From assembly GCA_008921705.1 (NCBI GenBank), contig VFFE01006714.1, positions 186,033 to 250,032 on the forward strand: a stretch of 64,000 bases of DNA, given 5' to 3'. The DNA comes from Burhinus oedicnemus (taxonomy: Eukaryota; Chordata; Aves; Charadriiformes; Burhinidae). The first letter of the stretch is position 1. The number at the start of each line of letters is the position of its first letter. The position numbers and the translations under genes are program-made. Shown here piece after piece: positions 1 to 13,420 of this stretch. Below the pieces are notes generated by a model. The model was not told the DNA's origin. It was given only the letters and a program-made list of their open reading frames with translations, and ran no database searches.

Positions 1-3000
1 CAGGCAAGGATAAAAATAGAATTAGTAGCTCCTGCAGGCAATTACTCTTAAAAATCACGGCTTGTTCCCTGTCTCAGAAGCTCAGTGGGACAATGGAGCT
101 CCTGTATAGGGCCAGAAAGGACGAACATGAGAAAATATGACCCTGGACCTTGCTCCGTACCAGGTTCTCCCTGAGAGATTCCCCCCACCCACTCACACCT
201 CTACAGGACCAAGAGAAGATCACCCCTAGGCAGCTTGAGGGGTTCGAAAGGCACCTACACACACAGTAGCCATCTCGGAAGTTCAAAGCAGGGTTTACCT
301 GGGCAGTGGTGGCTGCCACTGCCAAGGGGTGGGCTGCAGTGCTCCTGCCAAAGGGGCCTCTGGCTTTAGGCAGCCTCTGGGATGTGCAATGCACAAAACC
401 CTCCTACTTCACTCCACCACACCTAGGTCACATCTAGAAGGTTTGTGACTAACCTTCGGTGCACTTCAGATAGTAAAGCAGAGGTAACTATGGCTACTTC
501 AGGAGATGGCTCCCTGCTTGACTTCAGTTTCCTCATGCCTAAAGTTGGTAGTGGGTGAATGCTGGGATACCCTGCTCTGAGGGAAGGGGGTGGTCCTTTC
601 TCACCTAAGTTTACTGTAGTCCAGAGGGTTGCCTGTAACTCTGAAAAAGCCTCTCACCTTTTTAGCAAAGTCAGCTATTTTTCTTAAGGGGTTGGAAGAG
701 TGAAGCCCAGGGAGGTGTTTTGCTATTCATTACCTGCACAGTGAAGGAGAAGGGGTAGCACCTAATGTAGTTGGTCTAAATTGCTCCCTGAAGGCACCTG
801 AGCTCAGTGTATGGTGAACAGAGAGCAGCAGAGGCTTAACTTCATGTGGCCTGAATTAGACTCACTGACTGCATGGGAGCTTTGGTGTCATGGTACCACT
901 TGGTTGTACTCCATGTACCTCCATCCACCTGGCAGTCAGGTGGTGGGACTGAATCAATGGCCAAGGTTCCTTTTCTGGGGAGTAGAGAAGGAGGTACTCG
1001 TTTCACCATGAAGAATGGCTTGGGGTGGGAGGAGACACCTCTGAATGATCCTTCAGCTGTAGAAGAGCCCAGCACAATCTCACAGTAATTCTCAGATGGC
1101 TGAAATTTCACCTGGGCTTTAGGAGAGTAGATCATCCCCTTTTTCAGTGAGTAGCCTAAAATTCAGGCACAAAAAGGCATAAGGTAGATGTCCAACCTGC
1201 ATGTAAATGACCTGGTTCTGCAGCGAGAAGAAAGCAACAGCTGTGTCTAGAAACTCCCTGCAATGAGCCTGTTTTTTATCTCTGACGGACGCATTTTTGT
1301 ATGTTCACTGGTTGAACATTAAGGCCATAAGTAGCTCTTCTTTGGAACTGCCTGTGTGATTGCCCCCCAAAAAATAAGTAATCATTATGGAGTTGTGAGT
1401 AATCACTGAGGACTGGGAGTCTCCTGTGTCATTAAGGTCAGTTCCTGCATAGTCATGAATGTCCTGTCTCTTCAGCATGGCCCCTGAGGCTGTGGTGGGT
1501 GGCAGGCCCCTGCTTTGCAGCGCTTCCTTAGGCAGGATTTTCAGTAAAAAGAGTGCAGCGTGGCTCGGAAGAAAATCTGACATGTCCATGACTGGATGGT
1601 CTGAAAAATGTGGAAATGACAGATGCACGCATTATGCCACAGTCCTCATTAGGTCACCAACATGTGGTACCTTCAGCAACTTTGGCTCGTTTGTGTTGGA
1701 GTCTGTATCCTCTCAATTACTGCACACATCTTGTACTGAGGCAGGGATTCTCCTGCCGTTGCTCTCTGGTTTATTCTCTTGTCCGGCACACAAGCATCCT
1801 CGGTGAGGTCTTTTCCCCTTTGTAAATGTCTCGTCCCCGCAGATAATGAGTCATGATAGGAAAGACCTCTCCGCTAGATGGGTGAAGATCACCCCTGTCC
1901 TACACATGGCGGCTCACCAGCATCAGCGCAGGTTTAAAGTGAAAGGGGTTAAGAAAGTCCGGAACCCATAAAATCAGTGGAGCTGGGACAGGGACACCCA
2001 CCCTCCTCACCTGCTGCCCCTGAACCTCTGAGCTGCTTCCCCCGGTGTTAATGAGCACAGAAAGAATTTGGACTACAGAGTCCCGCAGCCACCCTGAGAG
2101 GGTGAAACGCACTCTTGGCCTAATGAGGGGATGGGCTGAGACAACGGCAGCTCAATTTTTAATTAGCCTACAGCAGAGAGAGACAGAGCCAGAGATCCAC
2201 CCAGCTAACTTTCCAGGCAGCAGCCGGCACGTTTTTTCTGGAGGAGAGGATCTGAGAAATACAAATAAGTTAGATCGATGCAGTTAGTTAAGGGTGTGTT
2301 ATAGGAGCGTTTGACACTTTCCCTGAAATTATCTTCTTTTAGAAAACGAGACTTTTGGCGGTTACAAGGATTGGCAGGCAGAGGAGCAAGTGGCTGTACC
2401 TTCACTGCTGGCTGTTTCCTCTGGCACAGCTGTACCACGCCAGCTACGGTGCCAGCTCTGCCTCCCCTTCCCCTTCCCCAGACAGCACATAATGCTGGGT
2501 GGGGAGCTGTTGAGTACAGCTTGCAATGGGAATGTCTTTCCTGACACCCTTCAACACCATCTAAGCAAAGGAGCTCTGAAATAGAAGCGAAGAATAGTGC
2601 ATCATCTCAAGAAGGAGTATTAAGAGGCAACGGCCCTATTTCTGCCACATGTTAGCATCAGTTCTCCCTCACTGATGTCTGAGCACGGCCCTCGCAGCAC
2701 GGTGAAGTGTTCTCTTCTGTCACATCATGCTGGAGTCCAAAGCTGTGTAACAAACTGCTTTAAGGTAAATAAAGCTTTAGAGAAAAACACGGGCAGGATC
2801 CAGTCATTCAGCCCCTTCAGCTACAAGGTAGCCTTGCCTGGAGCTGGCTCATGAATCAGCGCCATGGGCGTTATTCCCGAGATGTCCTACAGGTCTGCAG
2901 GATATCTGGAGTGGCTGGGGTGGGTGTCCCCAGCCCAGCATGCTGGGTCGAGGTGGGACCTGGCGCTCAGCACACAGCTGGGAGCCCACACGGTCAGAGG

Positions 3001-6000
3001 AACAACGGAGGGGATTGAAGACCCCTCAGGAGAAAACCATGAGTGCAGCAAATGGGTGTGCTCAGTGTGAGAAGAGCTGTCCCCCCATCCCGAGCTGGGC
3101 TGTGGTTATCTGTGCCCCATGGTTAATAAGAACGACTCCTCCAATAATTATTTCTAAAGGAAGCTGCTGAATGGAGAGCTCTGACCTTCATGTTTTAGAG
3201 CATTGCGAGATCAGCTTGCTTCACTCTCCTCATCTGAGCTAATTTCTGTAACGCAAAGATGCTCACTCTTCTTGCCCCGTTAGATGCTGTTCGGTGCATC
3301 ACTGGCTGCTGAGGGCACAGACTAATGGTTGTTGTTGAAGCATTTCCTCAATGGCCTAATTGAGGAAGAAGAGTTCATTTGACTAGATAGAATTAGTTAA
3401 TAAGGCCCGAGCCACTGTTGTGATGAAAAGTTCTCCGACACATTTGTGAGAGGGAGCGTAACGATGGTTCTGGGAGCAGAGGCAGCCGTCCTTGCCTGAG
3501 CCCACCTGAGCTCTGCTGCCCTCTGTGCGCACACGTGCTGGCTGGGAGCCTTTCCCTCTCCTGCTCAAGCTTTGCCCAATTCAAACATAGATAGAAATTT
3601 GAAAAACAGTATTATTTAATACAGGAAAATCTATTGTAAAAAATGTTTCTTGTCTGGCTCTTCTGCCTTCTCCTTATTTTCTTACTCTGAGACTCACCTG
3701 GATAAAAGGAGGTGGAGGAGGCAATAGATACTCTATGTCTTGACTTCTGATGCCAAGCAGCATGGCATGCTTACTGCGAACAGCAGAAACATGGCATGGA
3801 CAAACAGCTGCATTTGGAGAGCAGTCACCAGCAGATGAGACGCCCCATGGCTGTCTGCACTGGAAGGGGCTCCATGGGGAGTGTCCTTCCCTGCTCACCT
3901 CTGCATCTCCAGACCATTTGGATGTTGGAGCTGAGAAGATGCTTTTGCAGGCAATGCTAAGGTAAAAGGGATGGCAGGCTGCGATTCAGGCTGGAGGCAG
4001 GCTCTTTGGGTGCCCACCAAGGTTTAGGGGTGTATACATGGGTGACCATATGTGAGCTAAGTCCTGAGCTCCCATGGTAGTTGTTGGGGATCCAGTTAAT
4101 ATGGTCACCAGAGCATCAGGGAAGGATCTGGCTGCCAAAGCATAGGTGTCTAGTGCCATGCTGGATACAGCAGACACTGCTTGGTCTCCAGGTGCTGTCC
4201 CAGGGAGTGAGGGACCTTGCATCTCCCGTGTGGCACCTGCTGATCCTGCGCAGCTACATTTACTGTCCTAGGACATTTCGAATAGCAGCAAGTGCCCAGG
4301 TTTGGGCAATGTATCTCACCCGCCAAGCCACTCTCCATGCCATTGGTCGTTGACCAAGTTGCTGTCTACACTCCACTGACTGTATTGACTGTAGTGGGAG
4401 CTGGGAAGCCTGACGCACATGTAGACACCTGAAATTAGGGGTCTAAATCTTGAAGTGAATCCCAACAAGAAAATCTAAATTCAAAATGACCTGATGACAC
4501 TGGAGTAATAACAAGATATCTGGAAGATGATGTTCAGCCTTGAGAGGCTGTAGGACATCCAGGGCTGAATCACAGCACAGGAGGACTAGCTGACAATCTT
4601 GCACTCAGGGCAGAGAGCCAGGCCTTCTTCTCCAACTATACCCTAGCCAGATATTTCTTCAATTAAAAATGGCACATCTCCCTGTCCTGCCTTTGTCAGG
4701 GGTGTTTCTCCAGATTCAGGACGGGCTGGCCGGTGTGGTTCTGTTCCTTGCTGCCACCCTACGTCCTCCTCCCAGAAGATCACTTAGGCTACAAAGCCTT
4801 GGAGGTTTCTCAACAGACAGATCACTTGGAATTAAATGGAATGTTTAATTCAACCTGAGATATTTAGTTTCTGACTTTCTTCTTGACTTTTGTAAAAGTT
4901 TGCCATAAATTGAAGGAAGATCTGAGGTAGAATTTAATTTTGTTTTTTTTTCATCTAAAATGTCAGAAGAAAATATGGACTTTCATGGATAAAGAGAACA
5001 GGGCTTCAACACTTTTTAAATGGAGACAATTAAGCAAAATTAATGTGTATTTATGAAATGTTTCAATAGAACTTAAACCCTGTCTTCCAACAGAAAAATA
5101 TTTTGGCCAAAAATCTCCACCCAGTTTTGTTCGTGATCTACAACATCACCTGCAAAGAGCACGGCGTAACTGCTGAAGACAAGCTCCGTAACCACCCGAC
5201 ACAAGCCATGTATCTCCCTTTTCGCTTGCAAAGAGCTGCTCTCTAGTCACTGCTGCAGCAGTAATCATAGCTGCCAATATTGCCAAGAATTTGCATTTCT
5301 GGTTATCCTAAAGCTTGGTATTTCAAATGAGAGACTTCAGAGAACTAATTATCACACAGGCTCATTAAATGCTAAAAAATGCTCTCGCTGCCTAGGTAGA
5401 TGGAGCATCCAGGCCATTAACCCATTTCCCAAAGGCAAATGCATCTCTGCCTCCTTAGGCTTTATTCGGAGCAAGCTGCGTGCGCTCAGTGAATGCCAGT
5501 TTATACCATCTACCAGTTTCAGCATCAGCACTGGGAGGTCTGGGTGCTGCCCCGTGGCCATCACCGTCCGAGCCCGGCGCTGCGGTGGTGTGGGGCAGGA
5601 CCCCCAGCACAGTCTGGCCGCAAGGACCGAGGGGGCGGTGGGTTCCCTGGTGCATCCCTCCCCGCTCGCTCCAGCACAGGGACAGTGTTGCCAAAAATGC
5701 TGCAGTGAACCGAGCTGAGCCTGCAGCCAGTCTGTGTCTGCGGGGAGAGAGAAAAGCGAAGGGAAATTACAGCAGCTCTGTGCTCACGTTCCCTCCGCTT
5801 ACTCTTTCTCAGAACCTAAAGAAATGGCTGTGGCTTTGTGTGGAAGTTAATTAATGATCGTAAATAATATTCCTTTGTGCTAGGAGTGAATAGTGCCCTT
5901 TATTTGGGGATCTCAGTGTGCTTAATGCTCTGTATTTAATTCAGCTCCACAGCAAAAGCTAGCTGAATTATTCATTGCAAATAAATTATCTGAAGAATAC

Positions 6001-7992
6001 AGCCTTTTTTTTGTGCTGTCTGAGAGCCCAGCCTGCTTTCTTTGATGCCCTTTTCCATAGCCAGCAATGTCTCTGCAACAATTTGGGCAACCGACCCACA
6101 GCGCACAGCTCGTTGAGCCGTTTGCTAATTGTGGGAGTGTGTGTGCACGTGTCGGGGGCAGGGGGGAGGAGGGCGACAGCCTCCGGGTCTTGCTGATGGT
6201 CTGAGCGAACCTTCGAACGGGAGACAAAGCGATAAGCTGTGCCGAGCGTGTTCCTCATCCGTGCACATAGCTGAATGCACACACAGGCATATGCACCCAT
6301 AGCTTTTCATACACACACCAGTGTTCACAGAGTGCCCAGGCTCCAGTTAAGACCAATTGCATGTGGTAAGTCTATAAATAAGGGATTCAAATGACAGCCT
6401 TTTGGATGGATTTTGATATAAGGCTTAATGTAACCTACAGAACACATCCATTTCCTGACATTCAGGCAAATAAAAAACGCTCCCCCACACCGTTAACCAG
6501 TAAGAAACTATTGAAAAGCCTTTTGAGGAGGACCAGGTCCTACAGTACGTAGGTTCGGACCCGGCCACATCTGGATCCCAGGGCTTTTCAGATGCCGTGG
6601 GCCTGGGGACGCTTTGGTTGTGATGTCAGCCAGCCTTTCATCAGCACTTTGGCATGGGTAGCAGGTTTGAAACCAAGCCCCAGGATGACCTTTTCATGAG
6701 GCAAAGCTCAGCGGTGAACTCACTGCTACCAGCAGGTTTGAGATGCCAAAAGCTGATGTGGACCCAAAAAGCTTTTTGCCTAATTCACCTACATGGAAAT
6801 GTGTAGGCGTCACCTGTGCAAGGAGGCAAAGGCCATCACAGCTGGTCCCCCTCTCCTCTGGTCCCTGCTGGCTGCTCCGGAGGAGGGAGAAGGGAGGCTG
6901 AGCTGGCGCCAACTCCAGCCTCAAGGCTTCCTCCATGCATGGTCCCATCACCGAGTGGGTGCACAGGACAGCCCTGTCCTTACCTTCCCACCTCTGGAAA
7001 GAGTTGCTGCTCTGTGCAATTTTGTCAAAAGCAAGAATTTTGTTAGTATTTGATGTGTTTCCGTGTTCATGGGCAATGAACCACCCAGATCTGGTGGCCA
7101 CCGGGGAGCCTCTCAAGGACGGCTCTCCACGGGCAATGTTAGAGCCGGGCTGAACATGGAAATTCCCTGGCCAACAGCCAAAACACTGGGTACATGACAA
7201 TGTGTCACTAAATCTCTAGTTTAAGTCTCAAGGTAAATGAACGCATGATTGAAAATCATGAATTTCCAAGCTTTTAACACAAAACTTTTGCTTGCTGTTT
7301 TTCACTGTTGTTTTGTCTGTTTATTTCTTTCAAAGAATAAGGTCACTTTTGTAAGAAAGGCTTGTTTTCTGTTTAAAAAGATCATTCTGTACAATTCTTT
7401 TTTCTTCAGAAACAGCTAAGCTGACAGAAAAAGAAATCTTAGGTGCATGTTTTTGTCAGTTTCTTGTAATCAATAACACCCAAGTGAAAAAAGCTGAAAT
7501 CAAACATCAGCAAGGGAACAGGCTGAATCCATAACATTTGGGCTGACCTATTTTGTAATCATATTTTCTGAGAGGAAAATAAATCAAGGTAATCCAGCCT
7601 CTGCCTCAAACCTGATGCATTACCTTGGGTTCATTGGGTGTTCACCCAAACGCCCTCCAAGTGCCGAGTGAGGAAAGCACTCAGACACCTTGGCTGGGCT
7701 CCAGCAGGGATGTGATGCTCAGGAGATGGCAAGAGACAGGTTTCTCCGTCCTGGAATGAGCTTCCTAAACGTACTTAATTCCTGAAGTCACTCCTCACTA
7801 CATCCCTGTAGGATGTGAGATATTTTCATCTTTGTTTTGACTTGCAGATCTATGGTAATTCATGGTAAAATGGCTGCGCTTCTCCCCATGGACTTGCCTG
7901 CTGGAACCAAATCCCAGCTCGCTGAGTCTGGCACAGGCAGCCATGTTGTGGAGTTGGGTTATTCCGGTGTCACCTGGGTAGGAAATCAAAGA
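1..7992. other. Intergenic 3' flank, no gene seen
   Basis: About 8 kb of mixed-composition DNA. The open frames here (up to 168 codons) have no domain pattern and no splice-supported partners. A small GC-rich patch with several CpGs occurs at about 5530-5660, and an exact octamer ATTTGCAT is at 5289-5296. I see no recognisable RNA gene or transposon in this stretch. Confidence 0.6.
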
Positions 7993-8186
7993 ATGAGAGG
8001 CTGCCCAGAGAGGTGGTGGAGTCTCTGACTCTGGAGACATTCCAAACCCGCCTGGACATCGTCCTGTGCCACCTGCTCTAGGTGACCCTGCTGTGGCAGG
8101 GGGGTTGGACTAGATGATCTCCAGAGGTCCCTTCCAACCCCTGTGATTCTGTGATTCCGTGATTCTGTGATTCCGTGATTCTGTGA
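7993..8186 (+). mobile_element. CR1 LINE, 3' end fragment
   Basis: Starts near 'ggctgcccagagaggtgg', contains the diagnostic CR1 3' segment 'ttggactagatgatctcc' and 'cccttccaaccc', and ends in an 8-bp tail repeat. Only about 190 bp of the element remain, as is usual for 5'-truncated avian CR1. It lies downstream of ARHGAP20 in the opposite orientation. Confidence 0.92.
8143..8186 (+). repeat. Expanded CR1 tail microsatellite, (GTGATTCY) x5.5
   Basis: The CR1 tail unit is repeated about five and a half times. A C/T difference alternates between successive units, so the true period is 16 bp for much of the array (GTGATTCT then GTGATTCC). Most CR1 copies carry only two or three units. Confidence 0.9.
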
Positions 8187-9105
8187 CTGGCAGAAATAAA
8201 AACAACAGGATGCTTCCAACAACAAAAGGGCTGTGAGCTTTTCCAGTGAAGGTGACAAGCATGATATTGGAGCCATTTTGTCACTGAAAATACAAGAAGC
8301 ACCAGGGGCTGGTGGTTTACACCACTATTAACTGATAGCTCCAGGTGTGATGGACAGTCTCTTCTACAAGGTAGGTGATCCACACACCATGAGACAGGCT
8401 CTCCCTCCAAGGGTGGGATCTAGTCACTCCCATGGATGAAGCATATTCTTTATTCATGATTTTGGGAGACTAATGAATCGTTACTCCCACAGCTAGTACC
8501 TGCGTTGCCTCTATAGGCATGGAGAGAAGAAAGTGGCCTTAAAGCTCCTTGGAGAGAGCCTGTGACTGCTGAACTGGGGTGTCTAAATATAGGTGGAGAG
8601 GATAGGCCAGGGTAGGGTAGACCAGCTGCCCCTTATGTCCTGGATAGACCAGCTCCCCTTTACGCCCTACATGGACCGTACATCTAAAGTACAGCCAGGA
8701 AACAGCCCCGGTGAAGGGGATGGAGCACCCGCGGTGTCGAGGCAGGGTCAGACAGGCGTGGATGCAGCCTACCTGTGTACTGGCTCCTGGTCTGATGCGC
8801 TGTCTTGGAGGAATTGTCACCTGCGGTGAGATTATTTCCTTTTTTAAGAAAACAATTCAGAAGAAGGTGGTTTTGAACTGTTTCTCTGTTGCAAGCAAGC
8901 AGCGAAAGGGCTTCTGGGTGCTTCAAGGATGGAGGAGCAGATCAACATTTGTTCTGGATGTGGATCCAGGCTTTGGGTGTCCCTGTCCTGCTCCAGAGGG
9001 CTGTCCTTTCCCTGTCCCTCCTTGGGAGGTATTTCCCAGTCCAGCTGGGGATGCAGACCTGAAGAGCAGAGAGGTGCCATCCACGGCGTTTGGGAGGTCC
9101 ACTGC

Positions 9106-9141
9106 AATAAACCCCAATAAAATAAATTTATTTTAAAATAA
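9106..9141. repeat. AT palindrome with clustered AATAAA hexamers
   Basis: A perfect 16-bp palindrome, AAAATAAATTTATTTT, occupies 9119-9134 and overlaps a second one, TTATTTTAAAATAA, at 9128-9141. AATAAA occurs several times on the plus strand from 9106 and also on the minus strand. Confidence 0.7.
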
Positions 9142-9636
9142 ATAGGTTTTGGGGCCTGATTCTGCACCAGACACAGAAGAAAATTAGATTTGAGAGCAAC
9201 CATCCCTCTATGAGACAAAAGCCTATGTATTCCTAACAGAAAGCTAAGTAAATTCATATGGGGCCGATATTAAGACTATAAATACCTTGAAGTGGTGGGC
9301 CTGGACTAACAACCCATTTTTACAACGGGACTTGCTCTGCACCCACATCGTGTGGGTCTCCTGACCATGAGGCAGGGCTAGAATTTTGTTCACAGAGACT
9401 TGTTTGCAGAGTTGTGGCTTTTACGGCCTTTTTGAAGGTGAGAAAAGTGAAGAATTTACATAGTAAAAATTCTTGGCAAAGTTGGAGCCTCCAGTTTCTG
9501 TGTAACAAACCAATTACTATGCTGTTGAATTTACACACCTCAGACAAGTATATTGTAAATTCATATCCCAAGGTAAAAAATGCAAAAAATTCAGACTTTG
9601 GCTTTGCCAAACATTTTATTAGACAAATTCTTCTTC

Positions 9637-9658
9637 TTTTTTTTTTTTTTTTTTTTTT
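9637..9658. repeat. Homopolymer T run of 22
   Basis: Uninterrupted T tract preceded by a short TTC repeat. On the minus strand it is a poly(A) tract, but no retrocopy was recognised beside it. Confidence 0.9.
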
Positions 9659-10854
9659 AATCCAGAAAGAATACATAAGTATTGAATATTTTTTCTTAGT
9701 TCTTACACAATGAAAAAATATTTTCAAAGTCTCTGTTTTATAAAATAATAAATAAGATCTCTGTAACAGAAATTGAAATTGTAAATGGAAACTTGATAGG
9801 GAACAATTTTTCCAGCAATGTGGGAACATCTGGTATGGTTTCTGATTTATTTAGAAAATAGGCACATGGGCTAGAGCCCAGTAAGGAATTTAAGCACGTA
9901 AGCAATCTTATTGAACTTCTCTGGTTCTGTTTATGCATTTAGGGAAAGGCCAAGCCCAGGCACTCTGCTGAAGTTGACCTTCCAGACTCCTCATACTATC
10001 TCTGCATTAAAAGTGTGACGTCATTCAGATGCTACACATTTCTGCAAGTATTTGGATATTTGATACAGGGGTAGCAATGCCATGGGAGTATTCAGATGGG
10101 CCTGAGGAACAAAGAGCATCTTTCAATGCCAACCATCCCTGGAGACTAAGTCCTGCTCAAAAAGATTACTTTGGGGCATGGGCTTCCTTGGCTACCTGGT
10201 CACCGCAGGTTCCTTGAGTCAAAGGCACTTGTGGACATGGGACGGTGGCGTGGGACATCCCTTTTCCCGAGCAGATGGGCCAATAGAGCACCTGAGCGCA
10301 GCCCTGCCTCCTTGCTACCACCAACACCAAGCCGGCTCCCAAGCTCTGCTAGGGTAACAGGTCATCTTGGTGCTTTCAGTGGTGTTTCAGACAAAAATGG
10401 TTTGGTCAGGTTAAACATTTTAAGCAGGCTGCTTGCATTAACAAAGCTGCTGTCGCCTGCTCTGCGGTCAGGGGTCCACACGAGCTGGTCCCCACAGCAA
10501 ATGGCAACTGACCCCTTGGTGGCTCCAGCTGGATCTGGGGGGATCATCTCTCTCCCTAAGTCCTTTTAATATATTTTACACCACATCTTTTGTGCAAGCT
10601 GTCTACGGGGCACCTGACAATTTAAAAAAAACTCCTTTTTTCAAAACTGTTTGCTGACTATGTTGTAAGGTAGCTACACACACACACAGAGTGCTCACAC
10701 ACACGGGAACAGCGCGGGTGGCAGGTACTGCTCCTCTCCAGATGGTCACAATTAACATCCTCTAGTGAAATACTCACACATGGAAAATGGGTCCCTTGGG
10801 TAGCTGGGTTTGGCTACTCAGTCTGCCCCAGAGTGGCCTCAGGCCCCAGTTTCC

Positions 10855-10918
10855 CCAGGTGCCGGCACCGGCACCCTCCAGCCCCTGGGGTTTGTGGTCC
10901 CACTCCAGGTGCCGGCAC
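10855..10918 (+). repeat. Direct repeat of a 14-mer in GC-rich DNA
   Basis: CCAGGTGCCGGCAC occurs at 10855-10868 and again at 10905-10918, spaced 50 bp apart. The first copy is followed by an extra CGGCAC. Confidence 0.75.
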
Positions 10919-11776
10919 TCGTCTCTCATGCTGCTGCCCACTCGTCTGGCTTGAAGGTTGCTGGTGGTCTCTCACGTGGGCTCAGAATAGAGGGTGTGCC
11001 CACGCAGAAGGCGGATGGAAAAACTGTAAGAATAATTATTATTATAATAAATAACTATTCTTGTTATGACGTAAGAACATTTAGTAAGACTGCAGAATAA
11101 ACTGGTGATGGGGTGCAGAGCTCAGTCAGATGAATGTACTGACCAGCCAGGTGTTCCCCAGGACCAGCCTGTTTCATCCCCTTTTGTCTCTATTTTCTCA
11201 TGCTGGTTCCTCCCCAGTCCACCTTGGTCCCTCCCTTTCCCTGCCTTTGTTCCTTCCCCTAAACATCCCATAACAAGACTTGCACGTTCCCGCAACCCGC
11301 TTAAAACCACCTCATAAGAAGTTGTACAACGTCCCCAAATGCTTGTCCCCTGCAGCTCCCGGTGAGTTCCTCTCCTCAGCAGGCGCTCACGCCGGTCAGC
11401 CAGGGGTGGGGGTTCCTCAGTGGGATTCACCCAGGAACCATGAGCTGACTGCTCTCCTCTGACAGTCCCAGGGAGCAGGTTGGTGCCTCGGTTCCTGCAC
11501 CAGCATTGCCCTCTCATACCTGAGGGGTCCTCGTATTCCTACAGCCAGGCTTTAACCACCAGTGGGTGCCCTCCACAGGTCACTCCTGCTTCATCAGCCC
11601 TTACCATGGGGGCTCATTGTCTAAACCCTCAGCAGGGATCGCGTAGCCCCAGCTGTGCATGTTGGCAGCGTGGTCCTGTCCCTTCCCTCCCCTCCCCAGC
11701 TGGCAGACCACCCGCCACCCCCTGCCCATCCCGGCACCAGGACAGCAGGAAACCCTGCAGAAACTCTCCCTGCCCA

Positions 11777-11818
11777 GGAGGAGGAGGAGAAGGTGGAAGA
11801 GGAGGAGCAGGAGGAGAG
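11777..11818 (+). repeat. Imperfect GAG trinucleotide tract
   Basis: Purine-rich run of GAG/GAA/CAG triplets, about 42 bp. It makes Glu-rich or Leu-rich chance peptides in two frames but has no coding context. Confidence 0.75.
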
Positions 11819-12929
11819 CCTTGCCTTGAATGGTCACCATCAGAATTACAGCTGCATCTGAGAGCAGTTTTGTAGCAGGTTGACAGAAATAGTTTATGAC
11901 AAGAGAATCAAGTGCAGAGAAATAATTTCTGTATTGAAAACACCTCTCTTATGTAGGGTCACTGAATGGCTAAATTCTGAAATATTCGATTTAATGCAAC
12001 TGGCAGCAGCTACAGGAGTACTTGTCCTCGAGGAACTGCTGACATTTGCAGTGAAGCCACTACGAAGCCCAGACAAAATAAGGCCTGGAGCAAACCTAGT
12101 ATCAAGGAAAAATCATTTACAGAGTGCACTGTACATATTTATAAAATACAAGTGATGCCCAAAACCTTTAGGTCCTGTGTGGCAATCATGTCCTAACAGA
12201 AGCATTCGACACCTTTAACCAAAGAGTCTTCCCCTTTGGACACTAGCGGGTCAATTGGTTTAGCTTGACGGTGGCCTCAATACAGAGACGTTGGTAGCCG
12301 ATCTTGAGAGTAAGTGAAATCACGCAAGCGCTTCTGTGAATGAGAGAGCTGGCTCGCTTCCCTTGGAGTTTATGTAGGTCTCCGTTTAGCCAGCAGACAT
12401 CATGCTCCACTGCCTCTTACACTTGGCAGGAGCAAAGGACTCTTCCAAGGGGAAGTGGCCTTGCACAAATGCCAAAGACAAGGCTCAACACGGCCGCTCG
12501 TTCAGCCTCTTCCCGCATCAGCCCTCGGCGAGGGAAAAGCCCCCAGTGTGGCCGGTGCCTTGGATCCTCCTCTAGATGATACCTCAAAATGCTGTGAGTG
12601 CATGAGGTTGTCCAGTGGTGTCACCGAGGCTATCTCCTTACGTGTATTCAGGATATGGGAAGATGTTAAATACTGAGGGAAAAGGTGTACCATAGTCTCT
12701 GCTCCTAAGATAAAAGTGACCCTGAAGATTGGGTGTAAGACTACATCTTTTGCTGGTTTCTTGGTCATTTTCTGGGTTCTTTAAAAAATCATCGTCATCA
12801 TCTGTTCCAAAAGATTTTATTTAGCTGTCTGAGCCAGCTACCTTTTGCTAAATTTCCTTAGCCACAGAGAATAGCAGTGAATTGCTGGGATATTGCTGTC
12901 ATTCTTCCAGACATGACCTACACAGACAT

Positions 12930-13000
12930 GCAAACCTGTGTCAGGAGGCTGGACCAGAGACCTCCTGAGGTCTCTTGCAACGTTAATTATCCTGTGCTCC
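12930..13000 (+). mobile_element. Degenerate CR1 3' end fragment
   Basis: Contains 'ggctggaccagagacctcc', then 'aggtctcttgcaacg', then 'ttaattatcctgtgc', an eroded form of the CR1 3' end (GGACTAGATGACCTCC, then GGTCCCTTCCAACC). It is much more diverged than the other CR1 copies, so probably old. Confidence 0.6.
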
Positions 13001-13235
13001 TGTGGTTTAATGGATGAAAATGAGAGGAGATTGATTGGTTCAGCTCGCCAGTGTTGTCTTGGACGTGCTGTAGATACAGAGGTCAGCCCACAAGGCATGT
13101 GAAGCAAGTCTGTGTCATGGGAGCCTCAATATGTTCATGCATGTGTGAGTGGACATGTGTGCGTGGTTCCCAAAAGCACTGAACACCTCCTGATCTCCCA
13201 GTCTCCGTCACATCTGCTTATACATGGATGAATAG

Positions 13236-13420
13236 TCATAGAATCATAAAATCGTTTGGGTTGGAAGGGACCTTTAAAGGTCATCTAGTCCAACCCCCCT
13301 GCAATGAGCAGGGACATCTTCACCTAGATGAGGTTGCTCAGAGCCCCGTCCAATGTGACCTTGAATGTTTCCAGGGGTGAGGTATCTACCACCTCTCTGG
13401 GAAACCTGTTCCAACCTGTT
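13236..13420 (-). mobile_element. CR1 LINE, 3' end fragment, reverse orientation
   Basis: Begins with the reverse-complement tail 'tcatagaatcataaaatcg', then 'gggttggaagggacc' and 'atctagtccaacccccctgc', and runs through to 'gggaaacctgttccaacc'. About 185 bp of a 5'-truncated CR1 are left. Confidence 0.93.

Larger units (their letters stand above)
8187..13235. other. Intergenic DNA between CR1 copies
   Basis: No gene recognised. It contains a T run (9637-9658), CA repeats near 10675-10687, a purine-rich GAG tract, and a probable very old CR1 piece near 12930-13000. GC-rich stretches around 10840-10990 and 11640-11820 give open frames without recognisable domains. Confidence 0.55.

Noticed and set aside
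6694..7200. 168-codon minus-strand open frame
   Set aside because: No domain pattern, no splice-supported neighbours, and overlapping open frames of similar size on the other strand. Consistent with a chance ORF in GC-richer DNA.
9320..9829. 169-codon minus-strand open frame with a Lys run
   Set aside because: The Lys run is the T22 tract read on the opposite strand. The rest is Phe/Leu/Ser-rich AT-driven sequence with no family resemblance.
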